Shown: in pieces, positions 11,554-23,623 of the stretch | How the letters are laid out: each line of letters begins with the position of its first letter | How positions within the stretch are numbered: the first letter of the stretch is position 1 | Assembly (NCBI GenBank): GCA_933228895.1 | Contig: OW121847.1 | Location: 83,617,656-83,681,655 of the forward strand | DNA: 64,000 nt | Source: Platycnemis pennipes | Lineage: Eukaryota > Arthropoda > Insecta > Odonata > Platycnemididae | Reading direction: 5' to 3' | Position numbers and translations under genes: made by a program | The notes under the pieces: generated by a model | Told to the model about the DNA's origin: nothing | Databases searched by the model: none | The model's input: the letters and a program-made list of their open reading frames with translations, nothing else

Positions 11554-14500
11554 GTACAAACCTTCCCAAAGCCTTGCAGCTCAGGAAGTCAGAGCATGCC
11601 CTTCTGAATCTGATTTTTTGCTCTATCAGGCCGTAAATAAGCTGAGGGCAGGATAATTTGTATCAGTGGTTAATATAAGTCATCCTATTCATCTTTAAAA
11701 AGTTTCATGATTTTGGAGAAGTACACATATAGTAAATATGTGAAGTGAATGATGGAAGATACTTAAACCACCTGTGCAATGAAGAGACACTGGGGAGAAG
11801 AGTCACAAGAAATTTTAGTTGATTTTGCTTCGAGGAAATTGGAGGCTATTAGTTTACATCAGTTGATACCAAGAACACTAACTGGCTCTACTAATAATTT
11901 CATAGCTCAGGAAAAAGAAGAAACCCTAAGCATTGTGAATAAGACAATTTCAAGATTACCTTTTAATCACTGAAACAGGAAGTTATGCTTTTGACATTAC
12001 TATAGCATAATGCACCAGATGAATTTGATTTTTTGAACTTTATACCACTTGATATTGTGTTTAATGAGTTATCAGGAAATTGAAGTGTAAACTTATTAAG
12101 CATATGTACCTGAAGGGAAATGGTATTTTGTAATGCATATAAAATAGGAAAGAACGGTGTCAAATTTGGAAGTGAATTTCGAAAGAATTTAAAATTGCCA
12201 AACAGAGAAGTTTTGATCTGAATGTGCATGTTAACTGGAAAATTATTTCTTCAGAATTTTGGTGAATGAACAAATCAAGGGAGTATTATGCTGATGTAAT
12301 GTTTACCAGCAATAATTATAACTTTTTTGAGGAAATTGCTCTTGAATAGTATGCCCATCAGCCACAAGTGGTAATACTTATCATAGGGAGTGGATAATGC
12401 TAATAATCATTTAAAGAAGGAGAATGAGTTCCTGAAATTATATGTAATCCATCAGACATAGCTCACTAGGAAGTAGTATTTGGTCATTATTTATGGAGCA
12501 CCAGCTGGGTGGAGAAATGTAGGCTCTTCAAGTATAATGCCTGTGACCGGCTGCTGTTGATTGCTTGAAGAAGGCATGTTCCAGGAGTAATTTTGTGGAA
12601 GGATGAAGCTTTTTCCTTTCAGAAAGATATGTAACACATGCAAGAATAGTGAGAGGTTTCATCTTGTGGAGGCACCATGACTGTTATAGCTTTTATATAA
12701 GCTGTGGAAGGTCTTAAGCTCAAGTGAAGATAAATATAAAAGATATTCAAGATTAATACCATAGTGATGAGTAAATATGAAGCACTGAAGAGCATTCCAG
12801 CTATTTGCGACTGTTCAACGTATTTCCTCATGGCATCTGCTGCAGTACATTCAAATTGTAACCCGCCAGTTGAACATCAAGTAGTCATTTATATCTGCTT
12901 ACTTTTTTGTTTCAGAGTTGCTGACATTTTTATGCTGCTTAACAGTTTCAAGCCCTTCAAGAAATAATGAAAATATGTTCTGTGTATGTATTCTCAATAT
13001 CTGTGGAAAAAATATTTGTTTTTTATAAAATTATCTTCTGTTTAAATTGCTCTTATAATTTGAGATATTAATGTGTTCATGAAAAGTCTTTAAAGAAAAC
13101 TAATGACTACTAACTCTTGGAATTCTTGTAGAGAATGAACTATTAGTAAAAGGAAGGCTGTCGCTCCTGCATTATCATATTGGACTTTGATTTGCCTCAA
13201 AAGGGAAATTCATAAGAAGCTGAATTGTTCCCAGTGAACTTGATTAGAGAGGTGTGCTAAGTTTGCCTGCAAATCAAATCTTCCTTTTTCTATCAAGAAA
13301 TGGAAACGCCTTTCGAGGAATGAAAAGAAGTCAAAGATGATCACAACTGGATTTTATGGGTTGTTCTTGTACCTGGACATGAAAAATGAAGTATTCACGT
13401 AAAATTTCATACATTCTTTCTGACTACCTATCATACTTAATTGGAGGATTGGATTGATAATTAACCTGTGATAAAAATATTCATTGTGTGCATCTTAATA
13501 TGGTGATAGCCACTGTATATTCAGGATAAAAGTAAACATTAACATGACAGTATGTCCAAGCTCAGCTGAAAGCACCAGAGAAATAGGTAATTATTTGAAA
13601 ACTTAGGTAAAATCATAACTCCTCTTCTGCCATTTACAATTGTTGAACTGAATATGGTTTGATATTTAATTTCCTAGTGTCCCAATTGATAGCTTTATAG
13701 CAAATAGGAAAATTAGAACTTTCCTGTTCTTCTAAGCATAATTTTCCTCCATTAGGTATTGGTTGTTATTGAATGAGAAGTATTTTTTAGTAAGATATGA
13801 TAAACATTTGAGATTACGGGTATTTATGAAAACATCTCTGCCATCTATGTTGTTTTGTGGCCTCCAACACTTTTGTTGAGACAATATTTTTGTGGAGTTT
13901 TTAAATAATTTATTCTTAGTGATTTAGTGTTGTGTGGTCAGTAGTATTGCTCTGGGATTTTCATTGTTTTATTTTCTTAGAGATATAGGCTATATAATGT
14001 CAAGTGTAGGAAATTAACTCTTTATTTTTCTTTGTGCTTTTGTGATTGAGCTTTTTTCATTCCAAATAGTGGGTCATAGTTAAATGTTTAAAAATATAAA
14101 TTTATGAGAATCCTCTTTGTTCAATATTTTGAATTTTAAGTTGAATAGTTTCAAATAGTGAAATTCATTTCAGTTAACATTATCATTTTATATTGGGAAA
14201 GAAAGCTTTGAACTTGCTGTATATTAAACAGATTTAATACTCTTGATGTTAATTAATCAGTGATTTTCCTTACTTTTTATGCATATGAAAACAGTTTGTA
14301 GTAATATATTCCCCATAAAATTCTGAAACCACCTGGAATCATAGCAACCTGCTTTTTCTAGTGGAGTGCAGAATGTGCATATGGTAGAATTTTTCCACCT
14401 CAGTCATTATTTCATTTGAATCCTCATGACTCCTCTTCTGCCAAGAAATCAGTTTTGAGTTTTTTCAGCTGTACTTGGTGAATCTATTTTGCAAATCAGT

Positions 14501-16177
14501 CAATGCTTGATTTTGCCACTTGTCGCTAACCCTCGATGAACCAATAGCTTAAAGTTAGTGATTTTAAAATAAATTTTCGAACATCATTTGTGTTGGTAGA
14601 TGAAAAATTAGATTTAAGTGAAGACTCTTCAATAATCATCAATGATGGAATATAAAATTTCATTCTGTCCTTAAAGAAGGTTGTACTAACCTCGTGTCGT
14701 ACCATTTAACAAGTAGTTAACCTGCAACATTTTTAATGAATTTAAATCTTAAAATGAATTTCTCAGCGAGAAAAAATCATAATCTTTAACGCGGGGAGAT
14801 GTTTTCGTGTGAGTTGAAGTATTTATTAAGCATGGCATATGAACATGAATCGTTTGGGAGGGATCATTGCTTTTTGTTTCATTGTAGTTATTCTGCTCAT
14901 TCCAGTTAAACTCTTGTTGGAAATATATGAATGCTTCAGTCATCCAGTTAGGTGGTTATGTTGAAGGTGTCTGTATCCAAATACATCATCTCTTGCAGAC
15001 CTATAAATTACTGTTATTTTGGAGGAAATTAATTTTTAAATATGCATCATTATCAACACATAATAGACAATGGGAATTGTGGCTTAGTGTTTACACCAGG
15101 CATGCCTATTAATTCTAATGTTGTTTTCATTGAAATTCGGCTTTTTCTGTGTTTGTTTTGTCTTGTGCAAGTATGTTTACTTTTCTTCTATGCTCATGTT
15201 GAATGTTTATATATTTTACAGGTGTTAATTTATGTGATTTTATACATTGATTAATATATAAAAATAAATGTTCCTTTATTCAAACCTTTAATCCTATAAG
15301 ATGATAAAGTAGCTAATTATTGGACAACTAATGGATGACCTATGCACATTTTTGAGAGAAATTAACATTTATGAATTTGGCTAAATTTAAGCACCCTAAT
15401 ATTTCATTCAAAATGAATCCTAAACTTAATGGATGGTAATAAAACAATTTAATAAATGTTCCTCATTCACAAAGAAAATTCCTTGTGTGTGACGTTTCAA
15501 TTTACATATCTGAATCTTTCAATGCATATTTCATAACCTACTTAATATTGCTCATTTTAATGAAACTTGGTGGGTACAAGGGTTATTTAGGAAATGATGC
15601 TGATAAGCTCAATTGGATGCAGGGTCTTAAGTCTTGGCTATTTAGGAAAGTTTGGCAGTGGTTTAGTTTGTCTCAAATGTTTCATTACCATTGACTAATA
15701 ATTTTGGCGATTCCCTGAACTTCCATGGTGAATTGAAAATTTTCTGTACGCATAATTCTTTTGTTAAAATGCTCATTAAATCTTTCTCTCATTTCTCTCC
15801 ATATGTGTTTTGTGTTTTGACCTTAGTCTTTGTTCTTGTGCGGCGTTGAAATCATGGAGTGGAGACAAAGTATCCTATATAAATTTAGCCTTATGTTGGG
15901 ATCAAATCTCTTTTTAATCAAAGCAGGGGACGGAAAAATTGTAGGATGCACATGACTCTAATTGCAATTGTGATCAACTGAAATTGATTTTTCAAGTATT
16001 ATTATGTTGAAACATAGTCCATCATCTGAAGCATGGTTTCAACTTATTATTTGTCCTCTAAATTATTAGTTCTATTGAATGTAATGTCAAGCCTTATAGT
16101 TGACTGTAGCAGGTGAAGAATTATCTTGGTCAGTGTGGGATCCTAGGCGTGATCTAATTGAGTTCTCCCTTCTCCAG
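11554..16177. other. AT-rich intron-like region
   Basis: Between the candidate exon and the Psq exon the sequence is AT-rich, CpG-poor and T/G-skewed on the + strand. A 64-codon open frame at 11779-11973 looks somewhat protein-like, but has no convincing splice sites or recognised motif. I see nothing else beyond short random frames. Confidence 0.5.
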
Positions 16178-17190
16178 GATTTCAATGGACTTTGGAGCAC
16201 GTAGTGTGTCCCAGAATATCACTGTCTGGAGCTTCCTCCCACGCCTTCTCAGCTCACCACCACCACTTACCTCCGGCATTTGACTCCAACCCATCGGCTT
16301 CCATCTCTTCCACCATGTCCTCTGCCTCTTCTTCCAATCCAGTCTCATCTCACATCTCTACATATCCCACCCCTGCATTCCCTCGGATCAAGTCGGGAGG
16401 GGTAGGAAATAATGGTAGTGGTGGGGCAAGGGGACTGGGTGGTGGCTCGTCTTTCACACACCCTTATGCTCCTCATTACTACCATCACTCTCACCCATCG
16501 AACAACCCCATGGCCATATCCCCCCAAGTCTCAGTCACCCCCAATCAAACCACGATCACTGGAACACCCTGCCGTCGTAAGAGAACTAACACTCAGACTG
16601 ATGAAAATTTCCTCAGTGCGTTGGAGGCAGTGAGAGCAGGAGGTGTAGGCTTTTGCAAGGCCGCTCGAATGTATGGTGTGAACAACAGAACACTGTGGTT
16701 GGAGTACAAGAAGAGGGGTTATCCCATTACGCGGCCAAGTGTCAAGGCTAGGGCCTCTGAGTTTGCACTCCCGAATCCACCGCCACCTCCTCCCCCACCT
16801 CCTCCCCCACCCTCATCACCTCACCACGGCCCAGACAGATCACGATCGGTTTCAGCCCTCCCTAGCTGCTCATCAGCTGTCATGTGCTCTGGTGAAGGGA
16901 CTGGTGGGGGTGGTGGGGGCTCTGGTGATGGGAATGCAGGAGGAGGAGGTGGTGGTGGAGGTAATGGTGGTGGCAATGGAAATAATGGTGGTGGTGGTAA
17001 TAGTGGTGGGAATGCTGGGGTGGAGTCCAGAGGGAGAGACGAACAAGGTCCGATGGGCTACATTAATCCAGTGGTATCCGCCCCTCATCACATTAGCCCC
17101 AGGGGATTTGAACAAAGGACTAATTTGGATTCAATGGAAGCTAGAAGGTTTCAAACTGGTGGCAGTGTTGAGTCCATGTTCATAGGGTAG
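16178..17190 (+). CDS. Terminal exon with Psq-type helix-turn-helix DNA-binding domain
   Basis: The frame is open from an acceptor (CTCCCTTCTCCAG, exon from 16178) to TAG at 17188-17190. A second strong acceptor in the same phase (CCACGCCTTCTCAG, exon from 16253) is possible. Order: a Ser/His-rich stretch; a basic segment (CRRKR, about 16570); a Psq-like helix-turn-helix to about 16752 including GFCKAARMYGVNNRTLW and YKKRGYP; a proline run (about 16780-16815); a Gly/Asn-rich region (about 16894-17020); and a short C-terminus. Psq domains bind DNA and occur in insect nuclear regulators that often carry an N-terminal BTB domain. The extended YKKRGYP variant and Gly-rich tail recall jim lovell (lov/Tkr), but I cannot confirm that family. 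There is no ATG-led start, so upstream exons must supply the N-terminus; no BTB exon is in the window. Confidence 0.88.
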
Positions 17191-19796
17191 TGCAGCTTGG
17201 GGAAAAGTTGTGTGCATACTCTGACATTTTTTATGATGATTTATTTTTCATAGAAAGCATCAGTGTTCACATGTATGTAAACATGTTTTTATGAAGAAAC
17301 AAATGTTTACATATATGTTTACATTTCTATCTTTTCCCGGTTCAGTACTTTCATATGCATAAAGTATAATATTGTGAATATATGTATAAATATTATATTG
17401 CCTGCTCATAAATTATTCTTGGAAAGTAGATTTATAGATGTGTGCATATTCCTAGCTTATGAAAGTGACAGCAAATGCACAAATGCTTTGATTTTTTTGT
17501 AGGAGAGTGATGAAATTATTACATTAGTTTTGGAAGATGAAACTGATAATAAAACTTGTCAAGTTTTAATTTGGCATTTCCTATAACACATGCCTAGCTA
17601 AAAGTAAATAAGAAAATGGAAATATTGGTTGGATTTATGTGTTTTATGAAAAAATCCACAACAGGCTGAAAAATGTTCCAAGCATACATGCTTATAATCC
17701 CATGTGAATGATGTAATGAATAATATGTAAGAAAAATTATGCAGTATTCCAAAATGAACTGCATTGAGCCTTGTGTACCCTGCTATTTAGCTATAGAAAG
17801 TGGATGTTATGTAGGCATTTTGAATTAGGGTAAAATGTATGGCTAATGCCCTGGAGTATGAAAGTAAATCTCAACTTGCAATTAAAGGTTAAAATGAGGA
17901 AACCCACTGCATTATAATGTGTAATATTGCTATGGCTTTGATTAACAAAATTTAGTTGTCATAACATTGGTGAATATGAGTCTCTTAGTGCAACTATGAA
18001 GTGAGGAGGAAATTATTGAGCTGTGGTGAAATCTATGAAATACAAATTTGACATAATTTACAAGTCAGTGGAACAATAGTGCATTCATCAGGGGAAATCC
18101 CATTTTTGTCATCTTTTTTCATGCTTAACACTATTACCAGTATAATTTAAAAGGAAACTTAAGGAATCACTTAACACAGACTCATATACTGGAGTGAACA
18201 CTGCCATAGCTCATAAGTTACAATTATTTTTCTCTTATCATATGATCACTATGTATTGGTGCTGTAATTTTTAATTATTTTATGAAAAAGTTTGTGCATT
18301 GATTTATATATTTGTTTATCTCCATTTTAACTATCTTATTAATGTTGTAGCATGAGAGTATTTTAAAGAAGTGCTTGAATTGATGTGATTGAAATTCTAA
18401 TCTGACCAGTATCCTCAGATTTACTTTTGTTCTCGTCATAATTTCTGTTGTTTATTGGGCAGCAGCCAATTACTTTTAAGTATGGCACCTCTCAGATCGT
18501 TCAAGCATTCAAAGATATCTGTTTATCTTGATCATTTTGGAAAATAATGATGATCTCACTATTATATATAATGAAAATTTTCTTTCCCTTCAGAAATACT
18601 AATAAAATATACATAAATTGTGATTTTTATTCCTTTACAAATGATTATGTGCCATAGGAAAGTGTTAGCAATTTTTAGACTGCCTTCTCTTTTTTTATAT
18701 TTGTGTTTGAATAAATAAATGAGATTATTATAATATTTGTGATGATTTATAAATTCTTAACTTCATCATGTAACACGAAATGAAAATCCCTGCCTACCTA
18801 AAATAGTGTAATGATGGAAGAGGCCATGATTATGGAAAATCTATGATTATCTTGCCTTTGAGTAGGGTTGAGAAATACTTAGGGTGAGTGTAAATCTTGA
18901 GTATCTTGTACATATCCATCAATTCAGTGTAATGACCTAAGATATATTGTGTTGGATAGGGTGTTAAAAACACTAAATTTTTTTGGAATGGAAAATGAGA
19001 GTTATTTGGGTGAGATTTCCACTCAAGTTCTTTGATTGCATACCTAAGGATGTTTGGCCTTTTTCAGTCAGTTTTGATTGTCATTTGAATTTCATCTTTG
19101 TGGGTCCTTGGCCAACTAATGTTATCAATGATCTTTAAATTTGGATGTTAAAATACTCATTTGTATAGTAATCAACTAATGATTACTGCTTAAACCAAAT
19201 TGGTGATGTTTGCACATCATGATTTTTGTATGAGTTGCACTTCATTAAATAGTGGATATTTGTTTTATGCATATATTTTTAGGGTGTTGGGCATATGGAT
19301 GAGTTTGTTAAACTGTTTATAAAAATATTTCGCTTTGAAATATTATCCTAGATGGTAGGAGGCATCTATTCCCCTGTGTTGGATTCTGTGACAGTCTTCC
19401 TGTTTTGTGTGTTAGTCTTTTCTGATCTTAAAACTTTTTCGAACCATGTCTAAGTGTTCATATGAATTGGTTAAGGGACTGAAATTCGTCATATGCCAGG
19501 CCTTGCACGTGCATGATTCTTTCTTCACAGTTTCAGCACCTCTTTTGGTGCCAAGATATTGCCCATCATCTCATAAATCTTTGTAGCCACTCAGCATACA
19601 TTTATGTTTTGTCATTTTTAGGAAAATGCTGTTTGCGGAAGGCTAGGTTAAAATTATCGTAAAGTTCTGTGTTTTCTTCAAGTGGATCTACTGTGTCGTG
19701 CACAAATAGGACAGGAGTAATGAGAATAAGGAATAATGTAGTGAGATAGAGAATACTGTGATCAACTTTCAAGTGCTTTGACCTTAAGATCCGATC
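17191..19796. other. Probable 3' UTR of the Psq isoform and downstream intron
   Basis: AT-rich, CpG-poor and T/G-skewed, with no open frame worth calling. Several AATAAA-type signals occur, for example around 17550 and 18710, and could end the Psq transcript. I cannot tell which is used. For a longer isoform joining 11553 to 23326 this would be intron. Confidence 0.45.
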
Positions 19797-19804
19797 ATAT
19801 AGCT

Positions 19805-19987
19805 CAGGGGTAACCAAACTACGGCCTGCCGACGGTAATTGACTTCGCTTGATAAAATGTATGGAACATGAAACATTGTGATACAATTCAAGTTAAATAT
19901 CATGTTTAAAATACTAGGAGATCTTCACACTTGCTTGTCATTTTGTCAGTTATCCAGCCCTCCGTGAAAAAAGTTTGGTGACCCCTA
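19805..19987. mobile_element. hAT-type MITE with 8-bp target duplication
   Basis: The element begins CAGGGGTAACCAAACT and ends AGTTTGGTGACCCCTA, an imperfect terminal inverted repeat. The flanks are ATATAGCT at 19797-19804 and ATATAGCT at 19988-19995, a perfect 8-bp duplication as expected for hAT transposition. At 183 bp it has no coding capacity. Short frames crossing it are meaningless. Confidence 0.88.
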
Positions 19988-20809
19988 ATATAGCTCATCT
20001 TAATGAATAGCCCTTCAATTTGGAAATAACTGCATAATTCTGCTTATGCATCCCTTCTCCCTACATCTCCCTACTTAATCCTTACCTAGACCTCCAATGC
20101 ATTTAAGCAGATGTTCATGAATACTTGGAAATGTTCATGAATAAATTTCTTCTACAAAACTCAACATCTTTCTCACCATAGTCGTTTTTACCTGTCTGTG
20201 TTCATTGCTAAATCCCAGATTATTGGTAATATTTCAGATGAATCAATATATGTTCTGGAAATGTAATATTTATCTTCTTGCTTGGGTTTTATTTTATCTC
20301 CAGGGACTGCTCTGGTCAGTAGCTTTTATTTCTGTTGTAGTATTGTCCATCTGAGATTACTATTAATGGTAAAAACAAAATACTGCGATATATCATGGTA
20401 AAATGTGAGGAAATCTGATGACTACTATGAAATCCATCTGCTTTTTGAAATGATATATAAACAATGGTTTGGAAATTTCCAGGAGCTGTGTTTTCTTTTT
20501 GGGTCAGTTAATTGGTTTTAGGTGTATTTGTGGCTGAAATGTTGGTTAAAGTAACCAGTGAGTTGAAGGGAAATTTGTTTCAGAAATAGGAAGGGAAGTT
20601 TTTTTAGGAAAGGCTCTGGGAGATAAATTTTGAACTGGTATATTTTAGATGATGTTTTAAACTTTCTTTAGTGGTAGAAAAGGATTTCCACAGACTCTTG
20701 TATAGGTTTTCTATGAGGTATTGTTCTGTGATACCAAGTTAAATGTTGCTGTGTAAATGTGTTTAAATGTAAATTATCTGCAAATGGAGTTAATTTACTG
20801 GGAGTTGGG

Positions 20810-20965
20810 TTTTGGTGCTCGAGCAGATAAGGTTAATACTTGCAGTCTAACTTAAGATCTTAATCCTAGGACACTCAACATCCATGATCAGGGTGGAATT
20901 CGAACCTGTGGCCTTTGTGTTTTCAGACTAGCACATTACTGACGTGGCCACCATGGCCACTGTTA
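20810..20965 (-). repeat. tRNA-derived SINE-like element, second family
   Basis: On the minus strand a box-B-like GGTTCGAATTCC follows a box-A-like TGGCCACGTCAGTAATGTGC at roughly tRNA spacing, then an unrelated tail. The sequence differs from the SINE at the window start, so it is a separate family. No cloverleaf is evident. Boundaries are approximate and I see no target duplication. Confidence 0.6.
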
Positions 20966-21494
20966 ATCTTTGCCTGATTTTTTTAAAAGTAATGCTCACT
21001 GTAGTTATGCTTATTGAACTGCTGTGAGTTCCACCATTAAGTGGGCTGTTTTTATCTTTAGATGTGTTATTAGATATTGAACTTCAGTAATGATTGCTCA
21101 AACAAGTTTAGATTGAGGAATCTTTGGTTCACAATGTTTTTTTTAGATGAATCGATATAATTCATGATGGGTATTTTCGCATCTATTCAAATTGGCTGGT
21201 AATTGTAGTTGCAGCATTACATTACGAGGTGAGTAATAACAATAAGGCTTGAAATGTAGCCATTGAAGAACTTTGATTAACATATAAGGCAGCCTTTTAT
21301 GAGAAAGCTTTTTCATTTTTCAAAATATTTATTTGATAATGGGGTGTTTTATGTGTCTATCTGTTGTATAAGCATTGGTGGTCATGTCTATGTATTTCAT
21401 TCTGTTAACATTTAGAAACAATATTATTTTTTAAGTTATACCTTTAACAAAGTATTTAAGATATTTTAGGGCTAAATGCTGTAAGAAAATGCAG

Positions 21495-21605
21495 GAAATT
21501 TTGCTATTTTCAGTTATCACTGATTAAATTTCCATTTAAATGTAACCAAAATATGATTTAAATTTTGCTATTTTCAGTTATTACTATGATTAAATTTCCC
21601 AGAAA
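21495..21605. repeat. Short tandem duplication, about 65-bp unit
   Basis: The blocks TTTTGCTATTTTCAGTTATC and GATTAAATTTCC appear twice in succession with minor changes. It is a local tandem duplication in non-coding sequence. Confidence 0.6.
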
Positions 21606-22014
21606 ATGTCACACTAGAGCCACATGTATGCAAATGGCTTGTCTGATAGGTTTGCCAGGAGCATTCAAATGGAAATTTGGTTTTGTTTTTTTGTTGTTTT
21701 CAGTGTTTCTCAGTTTATTGCCATAAAAGGATTTCACGAACAGATGAATTTACAATGAATTTATTGTTGATTAGAGGCTGGAACGTATGATTTAGTTCAT
21801 ATCCATTTTCTTAGTTTTCTGTTTTTTGTTGAAGCAAGGTGTTCTCTGATAAATACCTACCTGCTCATCTTGAATTCAGTGGTAGATTAAAAGGAGTACT
21901 GTTTGATCCATTACCAAGTATCCACTTTATGGCTAAATTATATCGTATCACGATCAGTCAGGTGAATTTAATTTTTATGTTCAGATTGGTCCCAGTAACT
22001 TAGACTTCAATTAT

Positions 22015-22105
22015 TTTCAGCTATGTCCTTGAATACCCATTTCATAGATGAAACTCAAACCCATGGCCTTAGGTTAGTATGCAAGCATGTACCTAATCCA
22101 TCTGA
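22015..22105 (-). repeat. Possible degenerate tRNA-like SINE head
   Basis: The minus strand has a box-B-like GGGTTTGAGTTTC about 35 bases after a box-A-like stretch near GGATTAGGTACATGC. This resembles a decayed tRNA-derived SINE, but there is no second copy here to confirm it. Confidence 0.35.
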
Positions 22106-22944
22106 ATAGCAAAAAAAATTTGGAAAATTATGGTCCAAGGATTAGTGATGGCTCTTTAGACAATAATTCATCATTTTAGTCATTTCACAGTTGTTCGCAG
22201 ATTTTGTCATTTTTGGCAGTTGTGGAAAAAAATTAATTTTTTTAAAGCTTACCTCTTAAACATGGTAGTAATTGAATATTATTTTATCTAGGAATGAGAA
22301 CTCGGAGAACCCTGATTTCTTTTCTTGATATGCTGCTGTGGAAAGAATTAGATATTATAGACAGTTTTTTCTATTTGAGTGTGATATATGATGATAATTT
22401 TGTAGGCAGAGGCATAGAGAAGGAAAATTGAATCGATTTTATGCTAGACTTCTGCCACTTGAAGTACATTGAGATATGACTCACGTAACACCTTAGTTTC
22501 CTTGGAAATGTGATTTTATATCCCTTGTAGCACATATTTGCTTAAAAACATCTCTAGGAATCATTCAGTTGATTCACGATAATTTATTAGTTACTGTATG
22601 TTTATGTGTAACACTGCTGTGTAATTTATCTCCTTCCAATAATAGTTGTAAAAAATTTTAGAACCAACATTTTCGTTGTTTATTAAACATGATATTTTAT
22701 GATAATTTAAAAAAAATTGAAATTGTTTGAGTATACATGCGTCAATTTTCTGATAAATATTTCTTGTTTTTACATTATTTTTCTGTCTTTCTGTAATTTA
22801 TTTACTTTAATAATAATATCTCAGTAATGTTGAGAACATGTGATGCTTCAATGAGATAGATTATTAAAAGAAATTATAAATATTTTGTGCATATTTTGTT
22901 CAATACTACTATTTATCTGGAAAATTGTGTGTTTTAACTTACTA

Positions 22945-23227
22945 TTAACCCTTTTACTGCCAGTGGGCCAATCTATTGACTAACTCTTTTCACTTTTAGA
23001 TTTTTGCTAAAATGATATTCCTCTGCCTCATATTAGATTAATTCCATCATTTTTCAAACCTGAAATGTACCATCATCATGTAGATGAATATTAAGTCCAT
23101 TCAAAAAAATTAAGACCTCACAATTATGTGAAATCAAGTCTTGCCAGATATGTTTGCAACTTTATGCAAAGTAGGTTTGGCAGTCTTCAATAGTCTACCT
23201 CCAATGGGGTGACAGTAAAAGTGTTAA
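22945..23227. mobile_element. piggyBac-type MITE, copy B
   Basis: The left end is TTAACCCTTTTACTGCCAGT and the right end, reverse complemented, TTAACACTTTTACTGTCACC. Both ends sit on TTAA. Internal blocks match copy A (2734-3051) in reverse orientation, including AGGTAGACTATTGAAGACTGCC. At 283 bp it is non-coding. It lies only about 100 bp upstream of the acceptor at 23325. Confidence 0.82.
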
Positions 23228-23325
23228 GCAAACCATAGGTAATACGAAGAATCAGGATTCATTATCATCCATTAGTTAGCATACTATTCTAGAGAGATTT
23301 TTATGGTTTAACTTTGATTTCTTAG

Positions 23326-23498
23326 CATCATCGCCTCCCCCTCTTCTGAAACCAAGACGGGGGCGTCTTTTGATGAGGCAGCCAAGGATTAAGAAGGAAA
23401 GTGATCCAATGACTTATCAGCCATCCTCATCTCCAGACAGTGATTCACCCTCTTCACCTCAGTACTCCAGTAGCAGCCCAATGACACAATTGCTGCAG
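23326..23498 (+). CDS. Exon of zinc-ribbon isoform, first part
   Basis: The acceptor TTGATTTCTTAG precedes 23326 and the donor CAG/GTGAGG follows 23498. After two bases completing a split codon, 57 codons read a Pro/Ser-rich, basic peptide beginning SSPPPLLKPRRGRLLMRQPR and ending SSSPMTQLLQ in phase 0. The entry phase equals that of the Psq exon, so both can accept the same upstream exon. The IKKESDPM stretch resembles a SUMO-type psi-K-x-E context, which is only suggestive. An overlapping minus-strand frame is a shadow. Confidence 0.8.
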
Positions 23499-23623
23499 GT
23501 GAGGTCATTTTACCTTGATTTATAAAATGAATGTGTTTTTTCACAATATTCCAAGTGTACCAAGAGTTATATTTCCTCCTGCAATCTTTAATCATAATAA
23601 CTTCTTGTTTCATTTTCATGAAG

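Noticed and set aside
11779..11973. A 64-codon protein-like frame as another exon
   Set aside because: No good acceptor or donor, no motif, and it is not needed to join 11553 with downstream exons.
16739..17185. 148-codon alternative + frame within the Psq exon
   Set aside because: It overlaps the Psq frame and is only a shifted reading of the proline and glycine repeats.
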